64,000 nt of DNA from Vibrio casei (GCF_002218025.2 NZ_AP018680.1:868001-932000), one strand, 5' to 3'; counted from the stretch's first letter, positions 1 to 9,337 are shown. Notes: generated by a model not told the origin, from the letters alone. Made by a program: numbers and translations.

Positions 1-1
1 A

Positions 2-784
2 TCTGAGCAAGAGTTAAAACTTGCTCAAAGTTTAGTTGATAAGCAGCAAGTTTTAGTCAATAAGCAGTTTATTTCTAAAATTGAATTTCAGAGACAGAGG
101 CTCGAATTAATAACACTAAAAACTAAGGTACAAACTCAACGCCTGAGTTTACAGCGTTTACTGAGAGAAAAAGCCAAACTAAAAGAAACAAAAGAGACAC
201 TTCAATTAGAACTTGATATTGCCTTACAAGAAATAGATCGCCAGCTTCAACAAATCGATCAAAGTAAAATTGAGTATTTTTATCAAACGGATACTCAGGT
301 TGTATCACCGGTTGACGGTGTCGTTGCGTCCATCTTCGTTAAGGAAGGTCACTCAGTTAACAAAGGACAACCGCTATTAGTGGTTATTCCAAAAGGCGAA
401 GAGCCTGCCATCGTTGAACTTTATGCATCCAGTCGTAGCATAGGCTTTCTTCAAAAAGGTCAGGGTGTTCGTTTACGGTTTGATGCCTTTCCTTATGAAA
501 AGTTTGGTGTTCAGCAAGGCGTTATTTCATCAATATCGAAATCAGCCGTTTCGGCAGAAATGTTACCAAATAGCCCGCTAATCCAAAGCCAACTTTCTCG
601 TGCTAATGGTGGAATGGGTTTGTATCAAGTTCGAGTCAAGTTAGATAAACCTACCATTACGGTCTATGGAGAGGAACAACTGTTTGTGCCAGGGATGACA
701 CTGACCGCAGATATTGAGCTGGATACTCGTAAGGTTTACGAGTGGCTGTTAGAGCCCTTATACACCATACAAGGGAGAATTTAA
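2..784 (+). CDS. HlyD-family periplasmic adaptor of a type I secretion system (5' partial)
   Basis: This is the C-terminal 260 residues of a membrane fusion protein; the N-terminal membrane anchor lies outside the window. It opens with a long charged coiled coil (about residues 1-90 of the visible part), as in HlyD/CvaA alpha-hairpins. A lipoyl/barrel-sandwich half follows (VVSPVDGVVASIFVKEG, then GQPLLVVIP), and then a beta-barrel region ending in IELDTRKVYEWLLEPL, a typical HlyD C-terminus. The adaptor would link the inner-membrane ABC exporter encoded 2 bases downstream to a TolC-type outer-membrane channel. Its pairing with a C39-peptidase ABC protein points to export of a double-glycine leader peptide such as a microcin or bacteriocin. 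The substrate gene is not visible and may lie to the left. Confidence 0.88.
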   Translation, partial: SEQELKLAQSLVDKQQVLVNKQFISKIEFQRQRLELITLKTKVQTQRLSLQRLLREKAKLKETKETLQLELDIALQEIDRQLQQIDQSKIEYFYQTDTQVVSPVDGVVASIFVKEGHSVNKGQPLLVVIPKGEEPAIVELYASSRSIGFLQKGQGVRLRFDAFPYEKFGVQQGVISSISKSAVSAEMLPNSPLIQSQLSRANGGMGLYQVRVKLDKPTITVYGEEQLFVPGMTLTADIELDTRKVYEWLLEPLYTIQGRI

Positions 785-786
785 TA

Positions 787-2937
787 ATGCATGCAGAAGG
801 CCTTATTGATTGGGGGTGGGGTAAGAAGCTCCCTTTGATCCGACAGACTGAAAAAGCGGAATGTGGTATTGCTTGTTTAGCGATGGTTGCTGATTGGCAT
901 GGATATAAAACAGATTTAAGATCGCTTAGGGTAAAGTGTGGCATTACTCAACACGGAATGTCGTTCGCGAGACTCATTGAGTGTGGCGCACTTCTGAAAC
1001 TTTCAGGTCGAGCGGTGCGCTTAGATCTACATGAACTACAGCAATTAGCCACTCCTTGTATTTTGCATTGGAATCTAAATCATTTTGTTGTGTTAAAAAA
1101 AGTGACTGGGAAGAAAATTGAAATACACGATCCCGCCAATGGAGCATTGGCACTGAGTCATGATGAGGTAAACAAACATTTTACAGGAATCGCGCTAGAG
1201 CTTACACCAACTCATGATTTCGAGGAGAAAGTAGAAAGTAAAGCTATCCGGCTATCAACCTTGATCGGTAAAACAGTAGGATTAAAAGGGGCATTAGGGC
1301 GAATATTTGTTTTCGCATTGGTATTGGAGGTTTTGGCTCTTACATTACCTATCTTCAATCAAATCGTCATTGATGAAGTGTTGGTTGGGTATGATAAAAA
1401 TCTGCTTGTACTCGTCATTGGAGCTATTTTGATGGTGACGGCAACTCAAACTTTAATCGGCCTTGCCCAACAATGGGCCACAATTAAACTGTCTGTGAAT
1501 TTTAATATGCAGTGGGCTGCAAATGTTTTTCATCATTTATTCCGCTTACCAATAGATTGGTTTGAAAAAAGGGATATAGGAAGCATTAGTGCTAAGTTTT
1601 TAGCGGTGGATGTCATTCAACAGACTTTAACGACTAGCGTAATTCAAGCTTTGCTCGACTTAGTGTTAGTCGTCGGCACACTGATGGTTATGCTGGTTTA
1701 TAGCCCTCAACTATCACTTATTGCCATAGCTGCTGCATTAGGTTATATCGCTCTTAGGCTTGCTTGGTTTGGTGCATTTAAACGTGCTGAAGAAAATACT
1801 TGGGAAGCAAGCACTCAAGAAGAAAGTTATTTTATTGAGACTGTGCGAGGTGTATTGAGCTTGCGAGTAAATGGGACTTTGCCTTGGCGAGAGTCGTCTT
1901 GGAGAAATCTTAATATTAATCGTAGAAATGCTCAGCTTCATGAGCAAAAGCTTGGAATGATATACAGCACAATGAATGTGGCCATTGTTAGCCTTGTATC
2001 TGCGAGTGTTCTTTGGTTTGGCGCGAATTTGGTGTTGGATGGACTATTTACCATCGGTATGCTGATGGCATTTCTTTCTTATCAAGGTCGTTTTTCGGCC
2101 AGTATTAGCTCCCTAACAGATAAGTACTTCGAGTTTAAGATGTTATCTGTGTACAACGAGCGTCTAGCAGATATTGTCTTAACGGAAAAAGAAACGGATA
2201 GTGATTCTAACGTCATAGGACAAACTAATGTGACGAATAATCCGAATGATAATGTCATTGAGTTTGTCGATGTTTATTTCTCCTACGGAAAAGATCAGTC
2301 CCCTATCCTTAATGGGGCCAGCTTTAGTGTAAAAAGTAATGAAATCGTTGCGTTAGTAGGGCCATCTGGTTGTGGTAAGTCAACGATCTCTAAACTTCTA
2401 TTGGGCATATACTCAGCCACATCGGGAAGTATTTACTATTTTGGTGATAAATCGATGGCCTCTAAACCACTTAGAACTCAAGTCGGAGCAGTGTTACAAG
2501 AAGATCAACTGTTTAGCGGATCGATTATAGAGAATATTACTTTTTTCGCGGGAGATTTAGACGAAGAATGGCTAGTAGAATGCGCCCGAAGAGCTGGCGT
2601 CCATGATGATATCGAACGTCTTAATATGGGGTATCACACTTTGATTGGTGAGATGGGCTCAAGTCTTTCTGGTGGTCAGAAACAAAGAGTCCTCATAGCG
2701 AGAGCTCTATATAAGAAGCCTAAGTTTTTGGTGTTGGATGAAGCGACAAGTAGCTTAGATATCTATACAGAATCGTTTGTATGCCAGATGTTTAAAGAAA
2801 TTAAGATTCCTATTTTGATGATTGCTCATCGTCCTGAAACCATTGCGGCAGCTGATCGAGTTTTACTCATGGACGGTGGGCTTGTTCAGGAGATCCCCAA
2901 TGATTTTAGGCGGGAGGTTCAGGATGTATCACTCTAA
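787..2937 (+). CDS. C39-peptidase ABC exporter (CvaB/NHLP-type bacteriocin processing and export ATPase)
   Basis: This 716-residue inner-membrane exporter should cut a double-glycine leader from a peptide and pump the peptide out. Residues 1-130 form a C39 cysteine peptidase: the catalytic Cys26 sits in QTEKAECGIACLAM, His99 in NHFVVL and Asp115 in IHDPANG, so the triad looks intact. A six-helix ABC membrane domain follows (about 165-450). The ATPase domain has Walker A GPSGCGKST (about 525), signature LSGGQKQR (about 626) and Walker B FLVLDEATSSLD (about 647). The ATG at 787 is chosen because AGGGAGA precedes it and the upstream in-frame GTG lies inside the adaptor gene. It is translationally coupled to the HlyD gene and overlaps the acetyltransferase gene by 14 bases. 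Confidence 0.92.
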   Translation: MHAEGLIDWGWGKKLPLIRQTEKAECGIACLAMVADWHGYKTDLRSLRVKCGITQHGMSFARLIECGALLKLSGRAVRLDLHELQQLATPCILHWNLNHFVVLKKVTGKKIEIHDPANGALALSHDEVNKHFTGIALELTPTHDFEEKVESKAIRLSTLIGKTVGLKGALGRIFVFALVLEVLALTLPIFNQIVIDEVLVGYDKNLLVLVIGAILMVTATQTLIGLAQQWATIKLSVNFNMQWAANVFHHLFRLPIDWFEKRDIGSISAKFLAVDVIQQTLTTSVIQALLDLVLVVGTLMVMLVYSPQLSLIAIAAALGYIALRLAWFGAFKRAEENTWEASTQEESYFIETVRGVLSLRVNGTLPWRESSWRNLNINRRNAQLHEQKLGMIYSTMNVAIVSLVSASVLWFGANLVLDGLFTIGMLMAFLSYQGRFSASISSLTDKYFEFKMLSVYNERLADIVLTEKETDSDSNVIGQTNVTNNPNDNVIEFVDVYFSYGKDQSPILNGASFSVKSNEIVALVGPSGCGKSTISKLLLGIYSATSGSIYYFGDKSMASKPLRTQVGAVLQEDQLFSGSIIENITFFAGDLDEEWLVECARRAGVHDDIERLNMGYHTLIGEMGSSLSGGQKQRVLIARALYKKPKFLVLDEATSSLDIYTESFVCQMFKEIKIPILMIAHRPETIAAADRVLLMDGGLVQEIPNDFRREVQDVSL

Positions 2938-3562
2938 ACGGATACTGTACCCAGATAATCATTCTGAGTTGTCTGAGTCGGAATTGATGGAACAATATGG
3001 TCGATACTTTGGTTCAAATAACTGGGTGACATTCTCTGGGTGTCCTTCGATTACATTGACCAAAGTAGGGGCAAAAAGCTTTGAAAGTTTGCCGGAAGGT
3101 TATGAGGTAATTTCTATCGACTCTGGTTGTTACATCGAATCTTCCAACTTTCCGGCCTTTCCTTCCGGCATTACAAAGCTGACAAGCGTTTCAGTTAACG
3201 ACAGGCCATTTGGCAAAATAGTAATCGGAAAGGGATGTGTGCTTCAAGGAACGTCTATTTGCGCTTATGAAAAAGTTTCTATAGGAAACAATGTCATTTT
3301 TGGTCCAAATACCGTGATTATGGATTGTAGTGGTCATGCTCTTTCGAATCGAGATCATCCGGATGAGCTTAATAACTTAAAGGTTGAATCTGTAACAATT
3401 GGCAATGATGTTTGGATAGGTTATGGGTGTATTGTGTTGCCTGGCGTTAATATTGGCGATGGAGCAGTTATAGGGGCTGGTAGTGTTGTCACAAAGGATA
3501 TTCCAGCTAATTGTATGGCTGCTGGTAACCCGTGTACTGTAAAGAAAATAGAATTAAATTAA
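2924..3562 (+). CDS. Left-handed beta-helix (hexapeptide-repeat) acyltransferase
   Basis: A 212-residue protein whose C-terminal half is a run of hexapeptide repeats (IGKGCVLQG, IGNNVIFGPN, IGNDVWIGYG, IGDGAVIGAGSVV). It ends with the usual closing motif VTKDIPANCMAAGNPCTVKK of CatB/CysE/NodL-type O- or N-acetyltransferases. The N-terminal 90 residues resemble nothing I recognise. The likely catalytic His is in DCSGHALSNRDHP. The ATG at 2924 lies inside the end of the exporter gene behind GGGAGGTTCAGG, which favours coupled translation. This placement suggests that the enzyme acetylates the exported peptide or a linked glycan or lipid, but that is inference; a surface-sugar acetyltransferase is also possible. 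Confidence 0.8.
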   Translation: MYHSKRILYPDNHSELSESELMEQYGRYFGSNNWVTFSGCPSITLTKVGAKSFESLPEGYEVISIDSGCYIESSNFPAFPSGITKLTSVSVNDRPFGKIVIGKGCVLQGTSICAYEKVSIGNNVIFGPNTVIMDCSGHALSNRDHPDELNNLKVESVTIGNDVWIGYGCIVLPGVNIGDGAVIGAGSVVTKDIPANCMAAGNPCTVKKIELN

Positions 3563-3582
3563 TCGGTAATGGAGTAGAGGAA

Positions 3583-3723
3583 ATGAGATTTTTTGCCTTT
3601 CTAACACTACTAGTTGTTTTATCGGGTTGTAAGAGTATCTCAATTATTTATTTACCAGAACATAATGTGAAGGTATCTGGAAGTGTACTTATTTTTGATG
3701 GTTTAATTGTAGTCGTCGATTAA
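3583..3723 (+). CDS. 46-residue predicted lipoprotein, function unknown
   Basis: A short ORF behind a good ribosome binding site (GGAGTAGAGGAA). It encodes a signal peptide MRFFAFLTLLVVLSG with a lipobox LSGC, so Cys16 would be lipidated and a mature peptide of about 31 residues released. The mature part is beta-prone and hydrophobic, ending in LIVVVD. It follows the acetyltransferase gene by 20 bases and sits just before a strong terminator, so it is probably the last gene of the export operon. An immunity or accessory lipoprotein is a reasonable guess for such a position. No homology is recognised. Confidence 0.6.
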   Translation: MRFFAFLTLLVVLSGCKSISIIYLPEHNVKVSGSVLIFDGLIVVVD

Positions 3724-3729
3724 TATAGA

Positions 3730-3771
3730 AAAAAGGCAGTGGATACTTCATTTCGTATTAACTGCCTTTTT
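3730..3771. terminator. Bidirectional rho-independent terminator
   Basis: AAAAAGGCAGT (3730-3740) pairs with ACTGCCTTTTT (3761-3771), and the stem extends inward through GATAC/GTAT to an 8-base loop. A runs on one side and T runs on the other let it serve both the export operon and the converging ybiT gene. Confidence 0.85.
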
Positions 3772-3803
3772 AACAACAATTATTTAAGGTTTGATATTAT
3801 TTA

Positions 3804-5408
3804 TTAAGCTACCGCCATCAATTTCTTCTGATGATCCAAGTACTCGTCATAAGTGCCTTGGAAGTTCACCAATTTCTTGTCTTTCACATCAATGATTGAG
3901 GTCGCAAGTGATGAAACAAACTCACGGTCATGGCTGACAAAAATCAAGGTGCCAGTGTACACTTTTAGCGCTGAGTTCAAGGACTCAATTGCTTCCATAT
4001 CCATGTGGTTGGTCGGTTCGTCCATCACTAATACGTTGATGTCTTGCATCATTAATTTGCCAAATAGTAAGCGGTTCTTTTCACCACCTGAACAGTTTTT
4101 GGCTTTTTTATTCGCATCATCAGCAGTGAACAGTAGGCGGCCTAAAATACCACGTACCATTAAGTCATCATGTTTGACGGTACGCCACTGAGAAATCCAA
4201 TCAAAGATACTTAAGTCGTTATCGAAATCTTTAGTGCTATCTTGTGGGCAGTAGCCGATAGATGCATTTTCCGACCATTTTACGATGCCTTGTTTTTGCT
4301 CTAAATCGTTGACTAGGCAACGTAGTAGGGTTGTTTTACCCACACCGTTTTCACCAATAACCGCAAGGCGTGTACCCGCTTCAAGTAATAGATTACCGCC
4401 TTCAAACAGCAGTTCATCTTCAAAGGCATGACCCAGTTCTTGAAGTTCTAGCGCTAAACGGTGCAGTTTTTTGCCTTCACCAAAATCAATCGATGGGCTA
4501 ATACGGCTTGATGATTTTACTTCATCGAGTTTGATTTTATCCATCTTCTTAGCGCGGGAGCTAGCTTGCTTGGCTTTCGAAGCATTGGCACCAAAGCGGT
4601 TGACGAAATCTTGTAGTTCGCTAATTTCAGCCGCTTTCTTTGCGTTGCTCGATAATAGCTGTTCACGGATTAAGCCAGACGCTTCAAGGAAGTATTCGTA
4701 GTTACCCGGGTAGATGCGCAGTTCGCCGTAGTCGATATCTGCCATGTGAGTACATACAGAGTTTAAGAAATGGCGGTCATGCGAGATGATGATCATGGTG
4801 CATTTACGTTGGTTTAGTTCCTCGGCTAACCAATTGATGGTGTTGATGTCCAAGTTGTTGGTTGGTTCATCGAGCAACAAAATATCAGGGTTAGCAAAGA
4901 GAGCCTGAGCAAGTAACACACGTAATTTCCAACCCGGTGCAACGCGTTGCATTAGGTCGAAATGAAACTCTTCTTCGATACCGGCTTGGATCAAAATATC
5001 ACCGGCACGACTTTCGGCTGTGTAGCCATCCATTTCCGCAAATTCACTTTCAAGTTCCGCGACTTTCATGCCATCTTCTTCACTCATTTCTGGCAAGGAG
5101 TAAATACGGTCACGTTCTTGTTTGATTTCCCATAATTTGCGGTCACCCATGATCACAACATCAATTACGTTGTGCTGTTCAAAGGCAAATTGGTCCTGAC
5201 TTAGTACGCCCAGTTTTAATCCCGGAGTAATTGATACGTTGCCAGAGCTTGGAGTCAAAGCACCGCTTAGGATCTTCATGAAGGTTGATTTACCACATCC
5301 ATTGGCTCCGATTAAGCCGTAACGGTTACCGTTACCAAACTTGGCTGAAATGTTTTCAAATAAAGGCTCGGCGCCAAATTGCATGGTGATATTAGCGGTG
5401 GAAATCAA
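3804..5408 (-). CDS. ybiT: ABC-F family ATPase YbiT
   Basis: A soluble 534-residue protein with two ATPase domains and no membrane segments, which is the ABC-F plan of ribosome-associated translation factors. It follows E. coli YbiT closely from the start (ITMQFG, LFENIS, then [13 protein letters not shown]). The first domain has Walker [10 protein letters not shown] and Walker [14 protein letters not shown] charged linker carries the [23 protein letters not shown] segment typical of the family, and the second domain has GENGVGKTT and [12 protein letters not shown]. The role is probably at the ribosomal E site; the exact YbiT function is not settled. It is a single gene converging on the export operon across a shared terminator. 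Confidence 0.93.
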   Translation of the reverse strand: MISTANITMQFGAEPLFENISAKFGNGNRYGLIGANGCGKSTFMKILSGALTPSSGNVSITPGLKLGVLSQDQFAFEQHNVIDVVIMGDRKLWEIKQERDRIYSLPEMSEEDGMKVAELESEFAEMDGYTAESRAGDILIQAGIEEEFHFDLMQRVAPGWKLRVLLAQALFANPDILLLDEPTNNLDINTINWLAEELNQRKCTMIIISHDRHFLNSVCTHMADIDYGELRIYPGNYEYFLEASGLIREQLLSSNAKKAAEISELQDFVNRFGANASKAKQASSRAKKMDKIKLDEVKSSSRISPSIDFGEGKKLHRLALELQELGHAFEDELLFEGGNLLLEAGTRLAVIGENGVGKTTLLRCLVNDLEQKQGIVKWSENASIGYCPQDSTKDFDNDLSIFDWISQWRTVKHDDLMVRGILGRLLFTADDANKKAKNCSGGEKNRLLFGKLMMQDINVLVMDEPTNHMDMEAIESLNSALKVYTGTLIFVSHDREFVSSLATSIIDVKDKKLVNFQGTYDEYLDHQKKLMAVA

Positions 5409-5600
5409 AGAAGTATCCCTAGGTGTTAAGTTTAGCGTTAATCCGCCAAATCATGATGAAGATAAAGTACGAATGAATAGGCGGCGGATTATACAGATTT
5501 ATTGGATAAATAACAGACATGAGATGTAAGTCACAGAACCATTTCGGCATTAAGAAATGCTATGCTTACTTACTTTTATGTTTCTTAGGGATTTGTATTT

Positions 5601-6182
5601 ATGTCGAAACGTTTCTCGCCATCTTGTGAAAGAAATCAACAACCAATTCTTGATCGATTGTTGCAGCACTTTGCTTCAGTTCAACATGTACTAGAGATTG
5701 GCTCTGGTACTGGGCAGCATGCGGTGTTTTTTGCAAAATATTTACCTCACCTTGTTTGGCAAACCAGCGACATGGTTGAAAATCACGCTAGTGTTAAGGT
5801 TTGGATTAGTGAATCTAATTTAACCAATGTGAGGGCGCCAATGGATCTGAAAATAGGGCGAGATACATGGCCTGCTATACCATTGGATGCGGTTTTTACG
5901 GCTAATACCACTCACATTATGCAACCTGAAGAAGCGGAAGAAATGATGGTGCTTATTGCTCAACACTTGCCAAAGGGTGGGATATTCTGTCAATACGGGC
6001 CGATGAATGTTGGAGGTGAATTCACTAGTGAAAGTAATCGTGAATTTGATGCGAAAATAAGAAGCGAAGGATGCGGCGGTATTCGTGATATTGAGCAGTT
6101 AAAACGCTGGAGCAAAGGAATGCAGCTTATCGAAATGCACCCTATGCCAGCGAATAACTTTCTTTTGGTGTGGCAAGTATAA
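5601..6182 (+). CDS. DUF938 SAM-dependent methyltransferase-like protein
   Basis: A 193-residue Rossmann-fold protein of the DUF938 family. The SAM-binding loop VLEIGSGTGQHAVFFA is at about residues 35-50, an acidic second motif follows (WQTSDMVENH), and FTANTTHIMQPEEAEEMM matches the family. Members are annotated as methyltransferases of unknown substrate. It stands alone between ybiT and pqqU, with no operon partner to suggest a substrate. Confidence 0.85.
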   Translation: MSKRFSPSCERNQQPILDRLLQHFASVQHVLEIGSGTGQHAVFFAKYLPHLVWQTSDMVENHASVKVWISESNLTNVRAPMDLKIGRDTWPAIPLDAVFTANTTHIMQPEEAEEMMVLIAQHLPKGGIFCQYGPMNVGGEFTSESNREFDAKIRSEGCGGIRDIEQLKRWSKGMQLIEMHPMPANNFLLVWQV

Positions 6183-6252
6183 ACAGACATATGCAGTCGC
6201 CTACATAATTCTGATGCCTTATTTTGTGTGTAGCTTGGTTATTTTATGCCAC

Positions 6253-8400
6253 CTAGTTAAAAGAGTAACCGACGGTTAAACCGACTCCATAATTACGACC
6301 AGGCGCTGGTTCATAATAACGGCCGTATGTGTCGTTGACCACCACGTTACCAGCATACTCACGATCAAACAGATTATCGATGCGAACAAAAGTATTGAAT
6401 AACCATTGATCTCGTTCATATTTATACCCACTGCTTAGCGATGAGATTGCGTAAGGAGAAAGGTATTCCGAGTTATCATCGTTAACGTAAGTACGACCGA
6501 CATATTGAATATCTGCTTTACCGTACCAGCCGATTTGTGGTTGATAACCCAGTGATGCATACCCGACTTGGTTGGTAACGCCGGGTAGGTAATGACCTTG
6601 TTGCGAGGAACAACCACTGGTGTTGCAATCATTGTCACCAAATTTTGCTTCAATGTAAGACCATGCAAAGGTCAGTTGCCAGTCATCCATAAAACGTTTC
6701 TGATAGGCCGCTTCGATCCCACGTCGGCGAGTATCACCTGCATTTTTATAAGTGGTTCGTCCGTTGGCGCTTTCATCAACCACGATTTCATTATGCGTGT
6801 CGGTCTGAAATAGAGAAAAAGTCAGTAACCCTCCACTTAAAGCTTTCTTTGTACCGACCTCTACGGTGGTATTGGTAGATGGTTTTAAATTGAGATTTAA
6901 GCCACCCAAGCCACCACTGCTGTATGACAACTCCGTAATGGTCGGGGTTTCAAACCCACGTCCCACAGATGTATAGACGTTCCAATCTGGATAAATATCA
7001 TATTGTAATGATGCGGCGGGCAGCCATTCATGGTAACTCGTACTGCCACTGTCATCACCATTTTCATTGGTGATGTAAGCGTCGTTGGAATCAAAATAAA
7101 CCGAGCTGTAGCGAAGGCCAAAATCGAATCTTAATGCGTTAGTCAGTGCCCAAGAGGTTTGGATATAGGGGTCGGCATTCCACATTAGGTTACGCTCTTT
7201 ACGCCGCAGATCACCTTTCACACCTGTGGTGTAATTACCGTTGCTCTCAACAAAATTTTCGTATCCGAGGCGATGTTCTTGCATATTTCCATAATTAAAG
7301 CCGCTAGTAATGATGAAAGGGACGATAAAAGTATTATTAGTGTGCGTCCAGCGGGTATCAATTCCTTGATACTCTCTCGTTAAATCCACCACTCCACCAG
7401 CATGCAATGGGTTATTTTCTTGTGTCATGTACGGGATGGGTTGGTATTGATCCATTTTTCGTTCACCAGCGTAGCCAGTGATACTGAGTTGATCATTGTC
7501 GGTCACTTCACGCTCATAACGTAATCCAACCTGTGTTTGGTTGATATTCTTACGAGTATTGTAGGTATAGACGGCGTCTCTCGCTTGACTGGGATTGTCT
7601 TTCCAGTCGCTGCGGTTAAGAGTACTTGGATCGTAAGCGTCTAAATCGACGGAATTTAAAATCAGCGTAGCACTGCTTTTATCATCAATAATGAAATTTA
7701 GTTTTGCATTAGCAAGGTTTTTATCTGCCGAGCTATGATCGCGAAACCCGCTAGTCATAAAACGAGTGCCAGAAATGGTGTAGTTAACATCCCCAGCTTC
7801 ATAACCCTTGCCTAGGCTACCGGTTGCTTTAGTCCCGAAGCTCCAAGTACCATAACTGCCGTAATAGCTACTCATTTCCACTCTATTTGGCTTCGAACCC
7901 GTTTCGGTTTCAATATTGATGACACCTCCTGAAGAATTGCCATATAGCGCAGAAAATGGGCCACGTAAAACGGTCATACTTTCGATTGAGTTAATGTCGA
8001 TGTTGGATGTTTGCGACTGCCCATCCGGCATGGTTGAAGGAATACCATCGACATAAATACGAATACCTCGGACACCATAACGAGCACGCGCTCCGTAGCC
8101 GCGTATAGAAATTTGCAAGTCTTGGGCATAGTTGTAGCGGTTTTTAATGTATAAACTTGGAATCCCCGCCGTGTTTTCGGATAAATTTATCCCCGCAGCT
8201 GAGTCTCGTAATTCATCGCCATAAACAACGCTGAGTGCCGCAGGTGTGTTAAATTCAGACAAGTTTTGGGAGGAAGCACTGACAACCATGGTTTCCATTG
8301 GTTGCGAATCAGAGGTGTCTTTATCGGCAGCGAAGCTGTCAAATATGGGAGTAATCAAAGGCAGTACCAGTAAAGTGGTATTCAGATTTTGTGGTTTCAT
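6253..8400 (-). CDS. pqqU: TonB-dependent outer-membrane receptor PqqU (formerly YncD)
   Basis: A 715-residue TonB-dependent transporter. A signal peptide (to about residue 25, ending SFAA) is followed by a TonB box region ETMVVSAS, a plug domain (GVRGIRIYVDGIPSTMPDGQ; VLRGPFSALYGNSSGG) and a 22-strand barrel ending in an aromatic-rich strand (YSFN). Many stretches match E. coli YncD, including SIRGYGAR, ALYGN, RNLMWN, SSVYFDSND, GRGFETPTI and GRYYEPAPGRNYGVG. YncD was recently identified as the uptake receptor for pyrroloquinoline quinone (PQQ). The ATG at 8400 is preferred over one 48 bases upstream because GGAA precedes it and it gives a clean signal peptide. A Fur-like sequence lies upstream. 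Confidence 0.88.
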   Translation of the reverse strand: MKPQNLNTTLLVLPLITPIFDSFAADKDTSDSQPMETMVVSASSQNLSEFNTPAALSVVYGDELRDSAAGINLSENTAGIPSLYIKNRYNYAQDLQISIRGYGARARYGVRGIRIYVDGIPSTMPDGQSQTSNIDINSIESMTVLRGPFSALYGNSSGGVINIETETGSKPNRVEMSSYYGSYGTWSFGTKATGSLGKGYEAGDVNYTISGTRFMTSGFRDHSSADKNLANAKLNFIIDDKSSATLILNSVDLDAYDPSTLNRSDWKDNPSQARDAVYTYNTRKNINQTQVGLRYEREVTDNDQLSITGYAGERKMDQYQPIPYMTQENNPLHAGGVVDLTREYQGIDTRWTHTNNTFIVPFIITSGFNYGNMQEHRLGYENFVESNGNYTTGVKGDLRRKERNLMWNADPYIQTSWALTNALRFDFGLRYSSVYFDSNDAYITNENGDDSGSTSYHEWLPAASLQYDIYPDWNVYTSVGRGFETPTITELSYSSGGLGGLNLNLKPSTNTTVEVGTKKALSGGLLTFSLFQTDTHNEIVVDESANGRTTYKNAGDTRRRGIEAAYQKRFMDDWQLTFAWSYIEAKFGDNDCNTSGCSSQQGHYLPGVTNQVGYASLGYQPQIGWYGKADIQYVGRTYVNDDNSEYLSPYAISSLSSGYKYERDQWLFNTFVRIDNLFDREYAGNVVVNDTYGRYYEPAPGRNYGVGLTVGYSFN

Positions 8401-8929
8401 TACTATTCCATTTTGTTGGTATTCAATAGAGCGGAAGAACGAGGTCACACATTCATGGTGCTGTTTTTAAAAAGGTGATGAGCTTAACTGTAAATCAATT
8501 AGTGAAACTTGCGTTATATTGTCGGTGAATGATGTGTTGCTAATACATCAATAAGAGGCAAGAGATAATGATAGTAATTAAACTTTTCTTAACGAATGTG
8601 ATTATTTAACGTTACTTAACTACCACATTATTATGTAACAAAATGTAATTTCATGATAGATAAAACTGACAAATGATTGAGTGGTTTTAATGAAATATGG
8701 GAAAGTTTAGTTAAATGGGGCCTGTGAATCCCAAAATCAGCAAGGCTTGGTAGGATTTTGTTGTTGCATGAATCGATAAATATTGAAGTTGCTTTGGTCG
8801 TAAAGGCGATTACTGGTTCCAAGTGATTTAGAGCAACTCAAAAAGGCCTAAAAACAGGCAATTTCTTATTGCAACGGTTTGCTATTGAGCGATACCATAC
8901 AAGGCTATTTTTTTTGTAAAGATGCCATT
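8401..8929. other. Intergenic region between pqqU and a hypothetical gene
   Basis: A 529-base AT-rich region that should hold the divergent promoters for pqqU (leftward) and the gene at 8930 (rightward). Apart from the Fur-like sequence at 8563-8579, I see no gene, RNA or strong hairpin. Short ORFs here have no ribosome binding sites or coding character. Confidence 0.5.
8563..8579. promoter_or_regulatory. Candidate Fur box upstream of pqqU
   Basis: GATAATGATAGTAATTA matches 15 of 17 positions of the classical Fur consensus (GATAATGATAATCATTATC). It lies about 165 bases upstream of the pqqU start. The match is by eye; the transcription start is unknown. Confidence 0.4.
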
Positions 8930-9337
8930 ATGTCAGATGAAAAACTCGCCTTGCAGTGGATGCGTCAACAAGCTCATAAAATTGATCAATATGTTGTGAA
9001 CCCATCATTTGATGAATGTGTTGAACTGCTTGAACCTGCTTTTAAAAAGGGAAAAAGTGTCGCTCAACTGAAGCATTTACTGGCAGAAGCCGATCGTAGA
9101 GCTGGTGCGGCAGAGCGGAAACATGCAGCTCTTAAGTATGCTAAAGAGAAGAATCCTAATGCTGGTCAAATTTTGCGTCTTCAAGGTAAACTTCAGCAAG
9201 TTCAGTTGGCATTGAAATTAGCAACGGGTGACAGCAATATGACAATATCTCAGTTTTGCTCGGAATATGACGTAACCAAACGAGATGGTAATACCGCGTG
9301 GCATGAAACATTGGTTCAACTGAGTAAAAAAAAGTAA
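8930..9337 (+). CDS. Conserved hypothetical protein, helical
   Basis: A 135-residue acidic/basic, mostly helical soluble protein, starting MSDEKLALQWM after a weak ribosome binding site. Residues 50-95 (QLKHLLAEADRRAGAAERKHAALKY and onward) are likely coiled coil. There is no signal peptide, transmembrane segment or recognised motif. It converges on fhuB 45 bases away with no clear terminator. I do not recognise the family. The reading frame and Lys/Gln-rich composition look like a real gene. Confidence 0.6.
   Translation: MSDEKLALQWMRQQAHKIDQYVVNPSFDECVELLEPAFKKGKSVAQLKHLLAEADRRAGAAERKHAALKYAKEKNPNAGQILRLQGKLQQVQLALKLATGDSNMTISQFCSEYDVTKRDGNTAWHETLVQLSKKK

Noticed and set aside
742..786. 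N-terminal extension of the C39 exporter from an upstream GTG
   Set aside because: It runs inside the HlyD gene; the ATG at 787 has the ribosome binding site and matches family N-termini.
8631..8822. 63-codon leftward frame in the pqqU upstream gap
   Set aside because: No ribosome binding site, no coding-like composition and no partner gene.
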